Origin: Bacillota bacterium
GTDB taxonomy: Bacteria > Bacillota > Clostridia > Lachnospirales > Lachnospiraceae
Length of the DNA: 64,000 nt
NCBI GenBank assembly: GCA_023458035.1
Contig: JAEXAX010000030.1
Location: 1-64,000, forward strand
Direction of reading: 5' to 3'
Below are positions 36,128 to 44,460 of this stretch, in pieces. The notes below the pieces were generated by a model. The model saw only the letters and a program-made list of their open reading frames with translations, ran no database searches and was not told where the DNA came from. The position numbers and the translations under genes were made by a program. The first letter of the stretch is position 1. Each line of letters begins with the position of its first letter.

Positions 36128-36179
36128 GAGAAAAAGGGCTCTGTCCGGCGAAAAACTGCCGGACAGAGCCCTTTTTCTC
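36128..36179 (-). terminator. Strong terminator with perfect 22-bp stem
   Basis: Arms 36128-36149 and 36158-36179 are perfectly complementary with an eight-base loop; the stem base is A/T-rich on both sides, so it should work in both directions. It ends the operon that finishes with the YfcE-like gene 29 bases upstream. Confidence 0.92.
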
Positions 36180-36207
36180 TCTATCTGTGAGGCTTCATAA
36201 CCTCAAA

Positions 36208-36702
36208 TTAGTTGTCTTCCAGTTCATTGATCGTGACATGGATTTCTCCGAAACGGTCGATTTCCAGAATGGCAAAGGTCGGCTTGCGCCCCGGTTGCCG
36301 CGGCCGTGACAAGCTTCCGGGATTTAACAGCAACAGCCCATTCTCCCGAAGCACCGCCGGATAATGTGTATGTCCAAACATGACCACATCCGCATTGGCC
36401 TCCTGACCGGCATAACATAAGCGATCTATGCCATAATAGACCTGCTCCAGATGCCCATGGGTCAACAAAAAGGTGTGTCCCTCCATGGCAACCACCAGCC
36501 TGACCGGAGCTTCACTGTAAAAATCATTATTGCCTGCCACTAAATAGAGCGGACATGACAGAAGTCCTTGAATATATTCCCGGCCATCTTCCACGTCCCC
36601 TAAATGAAACACGGCATCGATCTTTCCCACCTTAGCCAGCACCCGTTCGAGATTGCGGTGGCGGCCGTGGGTATCACTGATCACCAGATATTTCTTTGAC
36701 AT
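36208..36702 (-). CDS. Metallophosphoesterase, YfcE/MJ0936 type
   Basis: A 164-residue cytoplasmic phosphodiesterase of the calcineurin-like fold. The five metal-binding motifs are all visible: SDTHG, HLGDVEDG, AGNND, THGH and FGHTHYP. The terminal NPGSLSRPR is typical for YfcE. These enzymes hydrolyse phosphodiesters in vitro; the natural substrate is not settled. It follows the Na/Pi transporter by three bases and is the last gene before the 22-bp terminator. Often it sits next to rdgB in Firmicutes, as nearly here. Confidence 0.92.
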   Translation of the reverse strand: MSKKYLVISDTHGRHRNLERVLAKVGKIDAVFHLGDVEDGREYIQGLLSCPLYLVAGNNDFYSEAPVRLVVAMEGHTFLLTHGHLEQVYYGIDRLCYAGQEANADVVMFGHTHYPAVLRENGLLLLNPGSLSRPRQPGRKPTFAILEIDRFGEIHVTINELEDN

Positions 36703-36705
36703 GTA

Positions 36706-38493
36706 TCATTCACCCGTAACATACTGCTCTTTTTTCGGCAGACGATAAATCTCCTTGGCTGTCTCGAAGCGACGGGCAAACAGATCGCGCTCTGTCTGTT
36801 CCAGCTCCAGGCGGTATTCATGAGGTTCAAAACCGGAATCCCTACCCTGGATTACATAAACAGCTATATTCGAGCAATGATCGGACACCCGCTCCAGATT
36901 CTGCAGGATATCGGACAGGATAAAGCCCATCCGCGGTGTACAGGCGCCATGCATCAACCGACGAATATGACGCTCCTTGATCTTTTTGTGCAGACAGTCG
37001 ATCACTTCCTCCAGCGGTTCTACCTCCTTGGCCAGGTCGATATCTTCAGTAGCAAAGGCCTTGAACGCCTTTTTCATAACATCTTCCACAGCTCGCTGCA
37101 ACACCGCCACTTCTTCATAGGCGATTTCGGAAAAGCTCTCTCTGGCATTTGCCAGCTCCTGAGCCGATTCTGCCAGATTAATGGCATGATCACCGATCCG
37201 TTCCAGATCCCCGATGCTGTGCAGCATACCGTTCAAATGAATACTGTCCAGCTCGCTAATGTCACGATCACTGATTCTGATACTGTATTTTCCGATCTCA
37301 TCCTCATACCGGTCAGTCTTATTTTCCAGCTCTACCACCTCGGCAAAGCCCTCCGGGGTGAAATTTTTCAATAACTGATTGGCTTTTTTAATCGCAGTCA
37401 GACAATAGGTACTCATTCTGACAGTCAGCAAACGTGACTGCTCGATGGCAAAACTCGGCGTAGCCAAAAAACGCTCGTCCAATACCATAAATTCCCGGTC
37501 AGCTTCCAGATCAGCAGCCGAATCCCGCACCGTCAGCTTGGCCAGCTTCACAAGTACGCCGGAGAACGGATAGAAGAACAGGGTCGTTACCACATTAAAT
37601 ACCGAATGCAGGATGGCTATGCCGAGCGGATTCGCCATCTCATTCATAAACGCAAAATGCACAAAGGTATTCAGCAGATAAAACACACTCATAAACAGAA
37701 TGGTTCCCAGAAGATTAAAATACAGGTGAACAAAGGCCGCCCGCTTGGCGTTCTTGCCGGTGCCGATACTTGACAGCAGGGCCGTGATACAGGTACCGAT
37801 GTTCTGCCCCATGATGATCGGCAGTACCGATGAATATCCGACGGTGCCGGTGGCGCAAAGGGCCTGCAAAATACCGACAGAGGCCGATGAGCTCTGGATG
37901 ATCACCGTTAACAGTGTACCCATCAACATACCAAGAATCGGATTACTGAATAACAGAAATATTTCTCTAAACTGCGGCACCTCGGCCAGCGGCTTAACAG
38001 CCGCGCTCATGGTTTCCATACCAAACATCAAAACGGCAAAGCCTAACAGGATGCTGCCGATATCATGCTTCTTTTCATTCTTTGTGAACATCAAAAAGAC
38101 AATACCGATGGCCGCCAGAACCGGCGCAAAGGATGATGGCTTTAACAGTTGCAGCCAGATATTACTGCCGGATACACCAACCAGGCTGAGCAGCCATGAG
38201 GTCACCGTGGTACCGATGTTGGCGCCCATGATGATGCCGACCGCCTGACCAAGCTGCATGATCCCGGAATTAACAAAACCAACCACCATAACCGTGGTAC
38301 CGGAAGATGACTGAATCACACCGGTCACTACCAGTCCCAACAGAACCGCCTTAAACTTACTGGAAGTCAATCTGCCGAGAATGCTTTCCAGCTTTCCGCC
38401 GGAGGTCTTTGTCAAACTCTTCCCCATGACATCCATTCCGAATAAGAAAAGCGCCAGACCGCCCAGCAAACTCAAACCGTTAAAAATCGTCAT
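36706..38493 (-). CDS. Na+/phosphate cotransporter family protein with PhoU-like tail
   Basis: About 595 residues from the ATG at 38493, which overlaps the rdgB stop by 4 bases and has a GGAGAGAGG site; the frame extends 11 residues further upstream. Residues 1-330 hold two inverted halves, each with a QSSS motif (GVIQSSSGTTVMV and VIIQSSSASVGIL), characteristic of NptA/SLC34-type Na/Pi symporters. Residues about 350-580 are helical and PhoU-like, with a LERIGDHAINLAE-type metal-binding helix and a second copy (LERVSDHCSNIAV). Likely role: phosphate uptake, with a regulatory tail. Confidence 0.92.
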   Translation of the reverse strand: MTIFNGLSLLGGLALFLFGMDVMGKSLTKTSGGKLESILGRLTSSKFKAVLLGLVVTGVIQSSSGTTVMVVGFVNSGIMQLGQAVGIIMGANIGTTVTSWLLSLVGVSGSNIWLQLLKPSSFAPVLAAIGIVFLMFTKNEKKHDIGSILLGFAVLMFGMETMSAAVKPLAEVPQFREIFLLFSNPILGMLMGTLLTVIIQSSSASVGILQALCATGTVGYSSVLPIIMGQNIGTCITALLSSIGTGKNAKRAAFVHLYFNLLGTILFMSVFYLLNTFVHFAFMNEMANPLGIAILHSVFNVVTTLFFYPFSGVLVKLAKLTVRDSAADLEADREFMVLDERFLATPSFAIEQSRLLTVRMSTYCLTAIKKANQLLKNFTPEGFAEVVELENKTDRYEDEIGKYSIRISDRDISELDSIHLNGMLHSIGDLERIGDHAINLAESAQELANARESFSEIAYEEVAVLQRAVEDVMKKAFKAFATEDIDLAKEVEPLEEVIDCLHKKIKERHIRRLMHGACTPRMGFILSDILQNLERVSDHCSNIAVYVIQGRDSGFEPHEYRLELEQTERDLFARRFETAKEIYRLPKKEQYVTGE

Positions 38494-39113
38494 TTCCTCT
38501 CTCCTTCTCCTGTCTTCATGACCCATTGAAGCAGACTGTTCTTAGCCAGCCCCAGCGCTTTACCGCGATGACTGATTCGATTTTTCTCCTCAGCTGTCAA
38601 TTCAGCCGAAGTCATGCCGTATTCCGGCAAAAAAAAGATCGGGTCATAACCAAATCCCCCTGCTCCGGCCGCCGCCTTTGCAATTTCACCTTCCATGGTC
38701 GCCCGAATCGTTTCTTCACGTCCGTCCGGATAAGCGATCGCAATGGCGCAGACAAAACGTGCGGCCCGCTCACTTCCGACAGCCGGCGCCAGCTTTTCAA
38801 TGATGGCGGCATTTTTCACCGCATAGGCAGTATCTTCTCCCATAAAACGGGCTGAATAAACACCCGGCGCTCCGTTCAGGTAGTCGATCATCAGACCGGA
38901 ATCATCAGCCAGGATCAGATCATGCGGATAAGCCCGGTGCAGAGCCCTGACCTTAATCAGCGCATTGGCTTCAAAGCTATCTCCGTCCTCGATGATTTCA
39001 TCGGTGAAGCCGATATCCCTCAAGGAACAGATTTCAAGCGGTATATTCTGCAAAATCGCCCGGATCTCTTCCATCTTATGAGCATTTCCGGTAGCAAAAA
39101 TCACTCTATTCAT
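38490..39113 (-). CDS. rdgB: Non-canonical purine NTP pyrophosphatase (RdgB/HAM1)
   Basis: A 207-residue dITP/XTP pyrophosphatase that removes deaminated purine nucleotides. Characteristic stretches are FATGNAHKMEEI, ADDSGLMIDYLNGAPGVYSARF and GGFGYDPIFF. It overlaps the methyltransferase gene before it by 8 bases and the transporter after it by 4. The full length and all key segments are present. Confidence 0.95.
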   Translation of the reverse strand: MNRVIFATGNAHKMEEIRAILQNIPLEICSLRDIGFTDEIIEDGDSFEANALIKVRALHRAYPHDLILADDSGLMIDYLNGAPGVYSARFMGEDTAYAVKNAAIIEKLAPAVGSERAARFVCAIAIAYPDGREETIRATMEGEIAKAAAGAGGFGYDPIFFLPEYGMTSAELTAEEKNRISHRGKALGLAKNSLLQWVMKTGEGERK

Positions 39114-40272
39114 CTCCTGCCTCCTCTCTTTTGGGCGGTTTCGGACCCGGATATTGGTAAAAATAGGTCTGGATCATGCCGTTATAGATCTTTCGATTTT
39201 TAGCGGCCCGTTTTCCGATATCCTGCTGAATCTGATCATAACTGGTGATCAGATAGAACGACCAGGTCGGCAGCCGATCCATAGCCTTGCCGATTTCCCG
39301 ATACAGTGCCGGCAGAGCCTCCTTCTCTTCCAGGCGCTCGCCGTATGGCGGATTGGTAAGCACAAAGCCATAAGGCTTCGGATGCGATAATTGATCAATG
39401 CCGCGGCACTGAAAGTGAATCATATGCTCCACACCCGCCCGTTTGGCATTTTCTCTGGCCACCTTGACAACCTCATCGTCTATATCATAGCCCTGTAAGG
39501 AAAGCTTAACATCCGGAGTCTCCAAACTGGCGGCATCCTCCCGCACATCCGTCCAAAGCCGCGGCGGCAGCAGGTGTTCCCACTGCTCGGCCAGGAAGCT
39601 GCGCTTCAGCCCCGGCATAATATTGGCTCCGATCATGGCCGCCTCGATCAAAAAGGTACCGCTGCCACAAAACGGATCCACCAGATGACGACCGGCGCGC
39701 CACGGCGTCAGCAGCAAAAGGGCGGCGGCCAGAGTTTCCTTGATCGGCGCACCGCCGGCGTGCAAACGGTAGCCGCGCTTATGTAAGGACAGCCCGGTCG
39801 TATCAAGGCCGACCTCTACCCGATCCTTCATAATAAAAATACGCAGCGGGAACCGGGCGCCGGTCTCCGGAAAACGCTCAATACCGTAAAAGTCCTTCAT
39901 CCGTTCCACCATGGCCTTTTTAACAATGGACTGGATATCCGACGGGCTGAAGAGCTTGCTCTTCACCGATGACACCTTGGCCACCCAGAATTTGGCATCC
40001 TTCGGCAGAATGCGCTCCCACGGAAAAGCCTTGACCGCCTTAAACATTTCTTCAAAGGTGTGCGCCTCAAAGCTCTGCAACCGCCACAAAATACGTTCCG
40101 CTGTACGCAAAAAAATATTGCTATAGCAGATGTCCTGCCTGTCGCCGCTAAAGGTCACACGTCCATCCTCAACTGTAACAATATCATATCCTAAATCCTG
40201 TATTTCTCTTTTTAAGACTGCTTCCGTGCCAAAATGACACGGAGCAGTTAATATCACCTGGTTTGCTTTCAT
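39106..40272 (-). CDS. THUMP-domain 23S rRNA (guanine-N2) methyltransferase, RlmL-type
   Basis: A 388-residue enzyme. Residues about 5-165 form a ferredoxin-like/THUMP RNA-binding part and the rest a Rossmann SAM-dependent methyltransferase: VDPFCGSGTFLIEAA (motif I) and FVLTNPPYGERL (NPPY catalytic motif, about residues 305-312). This matches the N-terminal half of RlmL, which makes m2G2445 of 23S rRNA; the Firmicute proteins lack the second methyltransferase half. Upstream gap 33 bases, downstream overlap with rdgB 8 bases. Confidence 0.92.
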   Translation of the reverse strand: MKANQVILTAPCHFGTEAVLKREIQDLGYDIVTVEDGRVTFSGDRQDICYSNIFLRTAERILWRLQSFEAHTFEEMFKAVKAFPWERILPKDAKFWVAKVSSVKSKLFSPSDIQSIVKKAMVERMKDFYGIERFPETGARFPLRIFIMKDRVEVGLDTTGLSLHKRGYRLHAGGAPIKETLAAALLLLTPWRAGRHLVDPFCGSGTFLIEAAMIGANIMPGLKRSFLAEQWEHLLPPRLWTDVREDAASLETPDVKLSLQGYDIDDEVVKVARENAKRAGVEHMIHFQCRGIDQLSHPKPYGFVLTNPPYGERLEEKEALPALYREIGKAMDRLPTWSFYLITSYDQIQQDIGKRAAKNRKIYNGMIQTYFYQYPGPKPPKREEAGDE

Positions 40273-40305
40273 TTTATCCTTCTATCATGAATTCTCCGGG
40301 GAATC

Positions 40306-40824
40306 CTAGCTTTTTCTAAACATACTCAGAATCAAGCCAATTATAGCAATTATCAGGATGACTGGCAACATGAACTTCAATAAGACAACAGAAATCACCG
40401 CAAATAGCAGAAAAACCAACAAACCGATGATACATCCCAGTCCGCCGATCCCTCCGATGACGATATCCGGCCGGATTCGACGACCGCCGCCAAAGCCGGA
40501 CCGTTCTGCCTCTTGCTTGTCATACCCATAGCTGTGAGTACCAGACTCAGCCCTCCTATAAGCCTCATCCGCTCTGCCATAGCCGTAATCATTCGCCCCT
40601 TGGCTGCCGGCCGTTTCTCCCTTCAGCGCCGCTGTTTCGATAATGGTCATAGCGATCAGCCTCGGATCTCCAAGCTCGGCCAGGATCTCCGCTTCCGAAC
40701 GCCCCTTTTGTTTCTCCTGTGCAAAATAAGCCTCATAAAAGCGTCTGTTTTCCTCGACTTGCACCGATGATAATTCCTCTGCCAGGCTGTCCAGCAGTTC
40801 CTGCATAAATTCCCGTTGTGTCAT
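40306..40824 (-). CDS. HAAS/DUF1700-type membrane protein
   Basis: A 172-residue protein. The N-terminal 70 residues are a helical HAAS-type domain (EFMQELLDSLAEEL...EAYFAQEKQKGRSEAEILAELGDP). A Tyr/Gly/Arg-rich low-complexity stretch follows (about 75-115), and the last 55 residues form two hydrophobic helices. Such proteins usually sit next to a PadR regulator and affect a membrane partner; no PadR gene is present here. It stands between the ABC ATPase and the rRNA methyltransferase in one transcript. Function unknown. Confidence 0.8.
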   Translation of the reverse strand: MTQREFMQELLDSLAEELSSVQVEENRRFYEAYFAQEKQKGRSEAEILAELGDPRLIAMTIIETAALKGETAGSQGANDYGYGRADEAYRRAESGTHSYGYDKQEAERSGFGGGRRIRPDIVIGGIGGLGCIIGLLVFLLFAVISVVLLKFMLPVILIIAIIGLILSMFRKS

Positions 40825-40850
40825 GCTTACCCTTTCCGATCATTATCCGA

Positions 40851-41597
40851 TCATCCCTGGTGAAAACGCGCCAAAAAGTCTTTGGTCCGCTGATTCTGCG
40901 GATTTCCCATTACGTCCCGGGGGCTACCCTCTTCCACGACATAGCCCTGATCCATAAAGCAGACCCGTGTCGATACATCTCTGGCAAAGGCCATCTCATG
41001 TGTCACCACCAGCATGGTCAGTCCCGTTTTCGCCAGATCAGTCATGACCTCAAGCACATCGCCGACCATCTCCGGATCCAGCGCCGAAGTCGGTTCGTCA
41101 AACAACAGGATCTCCGGATCCATGGACAGCGCTCTGGCGATCGCCACACGTTGCTTTTGTCCACCGGACAGCTGTGCCGGCTTTGCCTGTACATATTCGG
41201 CCATTCCGACCCGTTCCAGATAAGTGCGGGCGACCTGCTCGGCCTCCTCCAGAGAACGCCCCAGTACCTTTTTCTGGCCGATAACGCAATTTTGCAGCAC
41301 CGTCATATTGGCAAACAGATTAAAGGACTGGAATACCATCCCCACCTTTGCCCGGTAATCGGTCTGCTGGTAGTGAGGCCCGAGGATCGAGGTCCCATGG
41401 TAACGGATATCACCTCCGGTCGGTTCCTCAAGCAGATTCAGACAACGCAGAAAGGTCGATTTTCCGGAGCCTGAAGAGCCGATGATGCTGACTACCTCAC
41501 CCTTTTTGACTGTCATGCTGATATCTTTTAAGATCTCATTTTCACCAAAATTCTTTTTTAAATGTTCTACTTCTATAATATTCGCTGTATCCATCAC
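40851..41597 (-). CDS. Polar amino acid ABC transporter, ATP-binding protein
   Basis: A 248-residue ATPase of the GlnQ/HisP group. Walker A is [15 protein letters not shown], the signature is [16 protein letters not shown], Walker B is [15 protein letters not shown] with the following His switch in VVTHEMAFA. It overlaps the fused binding-protein/permease gene by 4 bases, and the pair forms a complete importer. Specificity is set by the partner; a basic amino acid, perhaps lysine, is possible because of the riboswitch further upstream. Confidence 0.95.
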   Translation of the reverse strand: MMDTANIIEVEHLKKNFGENEILKDISMTVKKGEVVSIIGSSGSGKSTFLRCLNLLEEPTGGDIRYHGTSILGPHYQQTDYRAKVGMVFQSFNLFANMTVLQNCVIGQKKVLGRSLEEAEQVARTYLERVGMAEYVQAKPAQLSGGQKQRVAIARALSMDPEILLFDEPTSALDPEMVGDVLEVMTDLAKTGLTMLVVTHEMAFARDVSTRVCFMDQGYVVEEGSPRDVMGNPQNQRTKDFLARFHQG

Positions 41598-43267
41598 TGT
41601 GCCTTCCTTTCTTCCACCTTGTAGGTCTGCGGTCCGTCTAGGCGTTTTTCCATCAAACGCAATAGCCTGGTCACCACAAAGGTCAATACAAAATAAATGA
41701 TGCTGACGATGGCATAGGACTCAAAAATCAAATAGGTACTGCCGGCAATGGATTTTGAGGTGAAGAACAGCTCTGTTACACCGATGACGTTCAATACAGA
41801 GGTATCCTTGATATTGATGACAAACTCATTGCCGATCGAGGGAAGAACGTTGCGGATAGCCTGCGGCAGGATGACATACAGCATCGTCTGACGGTGGCTC
41901 ATACCGATGGCTTTGGCGCCTTCCAACTGACCGCGGTCAACCGAATCGATACCGCCGCGCACCACCTCGGAGAGGTAGGCACCCGTATTAATGGATACGA
42001 TCATAAAGGCGGCTGTTAAGGCGTTCATATCAATATTCCAGAACAGCTTAGTTCCGTAGAAAATCAAGATGGCCTGTACCATCATGGGGGTTCCGCGGAA
42101 TATTTCTATATATACTGATAATATAAAAGACACTAGCTTATGTAAACCATATTTTATCGGATGCGATTTCTTACGCACCTCAATGGTTCGGATAGCAGCC
42201 ACGAGCAGACCGATGATAAAGCCGACCACCGTCGAAATGATCGAGATCAAAAGGGTCATGCCGGCGCCGCGCAGGAAAGCGCCTTTATAGCGCTCAACGA
42301 TTCCCCAAAAGGTCTTCGGAACGGACAAAACGGTAGTCGCCGTCTCACCTTCAGTCTGATCTGTTACGATCGATCCGCTTTCTTCGCCTCCGACCTCACC
42401 GTTGCTTCCTTCGGCTCCGACATTCAGTTTTACCATGCGGTCCATGATGTCGGCTCGATCCTCTTCACTGATGGCGGCAAGCGCCTCGTTTAACCTTGCG
42501 GTCAGCGGACTGTTTTTCTTCACGCCGACGGCGATCGAGGTGTCCTCGGCCGAAGCCTGAAAACCCTCATTCGGCGCAAATTCCACAAATCCAAGACTCG
42601 GGTTCGCCGCCACCGCTGCCAACGCTCCCGGTTTTTCCGAAACATAGGCATCAATTTTACCACTGGTTACAGCGGCGATCATGGACGGAAAGCTCTCCAT
42701 GGCAGTCTGCCGCCGCACACCGTGAATCTGATCAATGACGCTGTAGTGAAAGGTGTTCAACTGACCGGTCACCTTGGCGCCGGAAAAATCGGCCAGCTTG
42801 GAAGCGCCCGCATACGGACCGTCCTTCTTCACCACCAGCACCAGGGCTGATGTGTAGTAATTTTCAGTAAAGTCGATCTGTTCCTTTCGCTCGGCGGTTG
42901 GGCTCATACCGGCGATGATGGTATCTATCTTTCCCGACAGCACACCCGGAGCCAGTCCGTCCCATTCATATTTGACGATCTCCAGCTTCAACCCGAGCTT
43001 CGCAGCCAGCAGCTTGGCGATCTGTACATCATAGCCATTGGCAAATTCTCCTTTGCTGTTGGCCACCGGCACGGCGCCGTTCGCATCATCCGGTTGTGAC
43101 CAGTTAAACGGAGCATAGTTCACTTCCATGCCGACCCGCAGGACGCCTTCCTCCTGAGTGCCCTCCGATTCCGCCAGTGCCACGACCGGCCCCGGCAGAA
43201 ACAACAGTACGGCCAGCACCAGAGCCGCCAGCATCCGCCATCCTTTGTTTATCATATTTGTCCTCAC
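41594..43267 (-). CDS. Fused amino acid ABC transporter: substrate-binding protein plus permease
   Basis: A 557-residue two-domain protein. The signal sequence is residues 1-33; residues about 38-275 are a periplasmic-binding fold of the amino-acid type ([14 protein letters not shown], ...[39 protein letters not shown]). Residues about 330-545 are a HisM/GlnP-type permease with [28 protein letters not shown], the EAA loop that contacts the ATPase. Such fusions (as in lactococcal GlnP) need no free lipoprotein. I use the GTG at 43267, nine bases after GGAGG. hpf and its terminator lie just upstream. Confidence 0.94.
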   Translation of the reverse strand: MRTNMINKGWRMLAALVLAVLLFLPGPVVALAESEGTQEEGVLRVGMEVNYAPFNWSQPDDANGAVPVANSKGEFANGYDVQIAKLLAAKLGLKLEIVKYEWDGLAPGVLSGKIDTIIAGMSPTAERKEQIDFTENYYTSALVLVVKKDGPYAGASKLADFSGAKVTGQLNTFHYSVIDQIHGVRRQTAMESFPSMIAAVTSGKIDAYVSEKPGALAAVAANPSLGFVEFAPNEGFQASAEDTSIAVGVKKNSPLTARLNEALAAISEEDRADIMDRMVKLNVGAEGSNGEVGGEESGSIVTDQTEGETATTVLSVPKTFWGIVERYKGAFLRGAGMTLLISIISTVVGFIIGLLVAAIRTIEVRKKSHPIKYGLHKLVSFILSVYIEIFRGTPMMVQAILIFYGTKLFWNIDMNALTAAFMIVSINTGAYLSEVVRGGIDSVDRGQLEGAKAIGMSHRQTMLYVILPQAIRNVLPSIGNEFVINIKDTSVLNVIGVTELFFTSKSIAGSTYLIFESYAIVSIIYFVLTFVVTRLLRLMEKRLDGPQTYKVEERKAQ

Positions 43268-43316
43268 TGATTATCTCCTCCTTTTGTGTTTTTCCTGTGA
43301 TATTCGGTCTGCAACT

Positions 43317-43349
43317 AAAAAAATTCCCACCGTGTTGGCCGGTGGGAAT
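43317..43349 (-). terminator. Terminator of hpf
   Basis: Minus-strand perfect 10-bp stem (43340-43349 with 43323-43332), seven-base loop, then a run of seven T (43317-43323). It lies 34 bases past the hpf stop and 50 bases before the ABC transporter start. Confidence 0.92.
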
Positions 43350-43382
43350 CTGCTAATCTTGCTCTGTTCGATTATTGATCGA

Positions 43383-43910
43383 TTATTTATCCGGCTCGAT
43401 CAGGCCGTAAGTGTTTCCTTTTCTCTTATATACAACATTGGTTTCATCCGTTTCTGCATTCACAAAGACGAAGAAACTATGTCCCAGAAGCTCCATCTGA
43501 ACAACGGCATCTTCGATATACATCGGCTTCAGATCGAATTTCTTCTCTCTGGCGATGCGAATACCGTCTTCTTCATCATAATCGGCCTCCATAAACTCAT
43601 CCTTGAAGTTGTGACCGCCCTGGTGCTTATCGATAATCTTCGTTTTATACTTGCGAAGCTGTCTTTCGATAATCTCCTCCACCAGATCAATGGATGCATA
43701 CATATCGCTGCTGACCTGCTCCGATCTGATGATAGCTCCCTTCACCGGAATCGTCACCTCGATTTTATGTCTGTCTTTTTCAACCGATAGGGTAACAATC
43801 ACCTCCGTTTCCGGCGTGAAGTAGCGCTCCAGCTTGGTTAGCTTCGAAACCACCTGCTCTTTCAAACGTTCTGTTACTTCGATGTTCTTTCCGCTGATCG
43901 TGAATTTCAT
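43383..43910 (-). CDS. hpf: Ribosome hibernation promoting factor, long form
   Basis: HPF, about 175 residues, binds the 30S subunit and pairs 70S ribosomes into inactive 100S dimers in starved cells. Residues 1-95 form the YfiA-like fold (MKFTISGKNIEVTERLKEQV, ...SVEKDRHKIEVTI), and the C-terminal 60 residues (IRIAREKKFDLKPM to GLIEPDK) form the dimerisation domain typical of Firmicutes. The start at 43910 is nine bases past an AGGGG site; the frame extends eight codons further. It has its own promoter at 43967-43995 and terminator. Confidence 0.95.
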   Translation of the reverse strand: MKFTISGKNIEVTERLKEQVVSKLTKLERYFTPETEVIVTLSVEKDRHKIEVTIPVKGAIIRSEQVSSDMYASIDLVEEIIERQLRKYKTKIIDKHQGGHNFKDEFMEADYDEEDGIRIAREKKFDLKPMYIEDAVVQMELLGHSFFVFVNAETDETNVVYKRKGNTYGLIEPDK

Positions 43911-43966
43911 ATATCCAACCCCTTTGCTAGTCATTTACAAGAAAAGCTTCTTTCTTGTATGGTTGA

Positions 43967-43995
43967 ATTATAGCATAATTACCTAAAAACTTCAA
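43967..43995 (-). promoter_or_regulatory. Promoter of hpf
   Basis: Minus-strand TTGAAG (43990-43995), 17-base spacer, TATAAT (43967-43972), 56 bases before the ATG. It lies downstream of the lysine riboswitch terminator, so hpf can be transcribed independently of it. Confidence 0.85.
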
Positions 43996-44073
43996 TGCTA
44001 TTCTTGATTTCCTATATTTTTCCACCAAAGCATCTTCCCATATCCTATTTTCAAGGTACGCCTTTCATTCACA

Positions 44074-44103
44074 CAAAAAAATGCGACGAACGCATCGCCG
44101 CAT
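44074..44103 (-). terminator. Intrinsic terminator of the lysine riboswitch
   Basis: Minus-strand hairpin with nine pairs (44095-44103 with 44081-44089, one G-U), five-base loop and seven T. A further 9-bp hairpin lies between it and the aptamer (around 44107-44127). Lysine binding is expected to favour termination. Confidence 0.88.
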
Positions 44104-44141
44104 GACCAAATAAACACAAACTGTGCTTATGTTTTCTGCAT

Positions 44142-44312
44142 GAACGAAAAGCGCCCCATCTTTCGATGACAGTGATAGGACTATTGATCCTACCCCCAGG
44201 ATATACCGCCTCAGCACGATATTCCTTCGGCATGACGGCCTTTTACTGCCTTCGTCTGCGTCTGAGCGCATCCGGTCAGTGACTCATCAGTCATGCAACC
44301 TCTATCTCATTC
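44142..44312 (-). ncRNA. Lysine riboswitch (L-box) aptamer
   Basis: The minus strand carries the conserved landmarks of the lysine aptamer in the right order: GATAGAGGTTGC, GATGAGTCA, GCCGAAGG, CTGGGGGTAGG, CACTGTC and ATGGGGCGC. P1 can form between 44305-44312 and 44142-44149 (eight pairs with two G-U). It compares well, from memory, with the B. subtilis lysC leader. The element has its own promoter and an intrinsic terminator, but the next gene is hpf, not a lysine synthesis or transport gene. Confidence 0.9.
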
Positions 44313-44326
44313 TTATGAATGCAGAC

Positions 44327-44355
44327 AATATAGCACGCTGCTGCCCGCTTGTCAA
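44327..44355 (-). promoter_or_regulatory. Promoter of the lysine riboswitch
   Basis: Minus-strand TTGACA (44350-44355), 17-base spacer, TATATT (44327-44332), about 15 bases before the P1 stem. A near-consensus sigma-A promoter. Confidence 0.88.
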
Positions 44356-44399
44356 TGATTTTCCGCAACTTGCTGTTTCCCAAGCTCCGTTGTCGGTGC

Positions 44400-44418
44400 T
44401 ATAATGTGACTGTTCACA
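44400..44418 (+). promoter_or_regulatory. Possible -10 box and operator of pdxY
   Basis: TATAAT at 44400-44405 on the plus strand shares its last base with the perfect palindrome TGTGA-N4-TCACA (44405-44418). No good -35 box is seen 17 bases upstream, which would fit an activated promoter. The direct repeat GGCGTCG (twice in the next 30 bases) is also unexplained. Confidence 0.5.
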
Positions 44419-44460
44419 TCGGCGTCGGATACCGGCGTCGTCACAGGAAAGGAAACCCTT

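Larger units (their letters stand above)
35808..36207. other. Intergenic region between the glycosidase and the phosphodiesterase gene
   Basis: AT-rich, 400 bases. It holds the glycosidase promoter (35920-35949) with a long leader of about 110 bases, and the terminator of the upstream operon (36128-36179). I see no gene, no RNA structure I recognise and no catabolite-repression site in the remainder. Confidence 0.6.

Noticed and set aside
44065..44271. 68-codon minus-strand frame
   Set aside because: It lies inside the lysine riboswitch and its terminator, which explain the sequence better.
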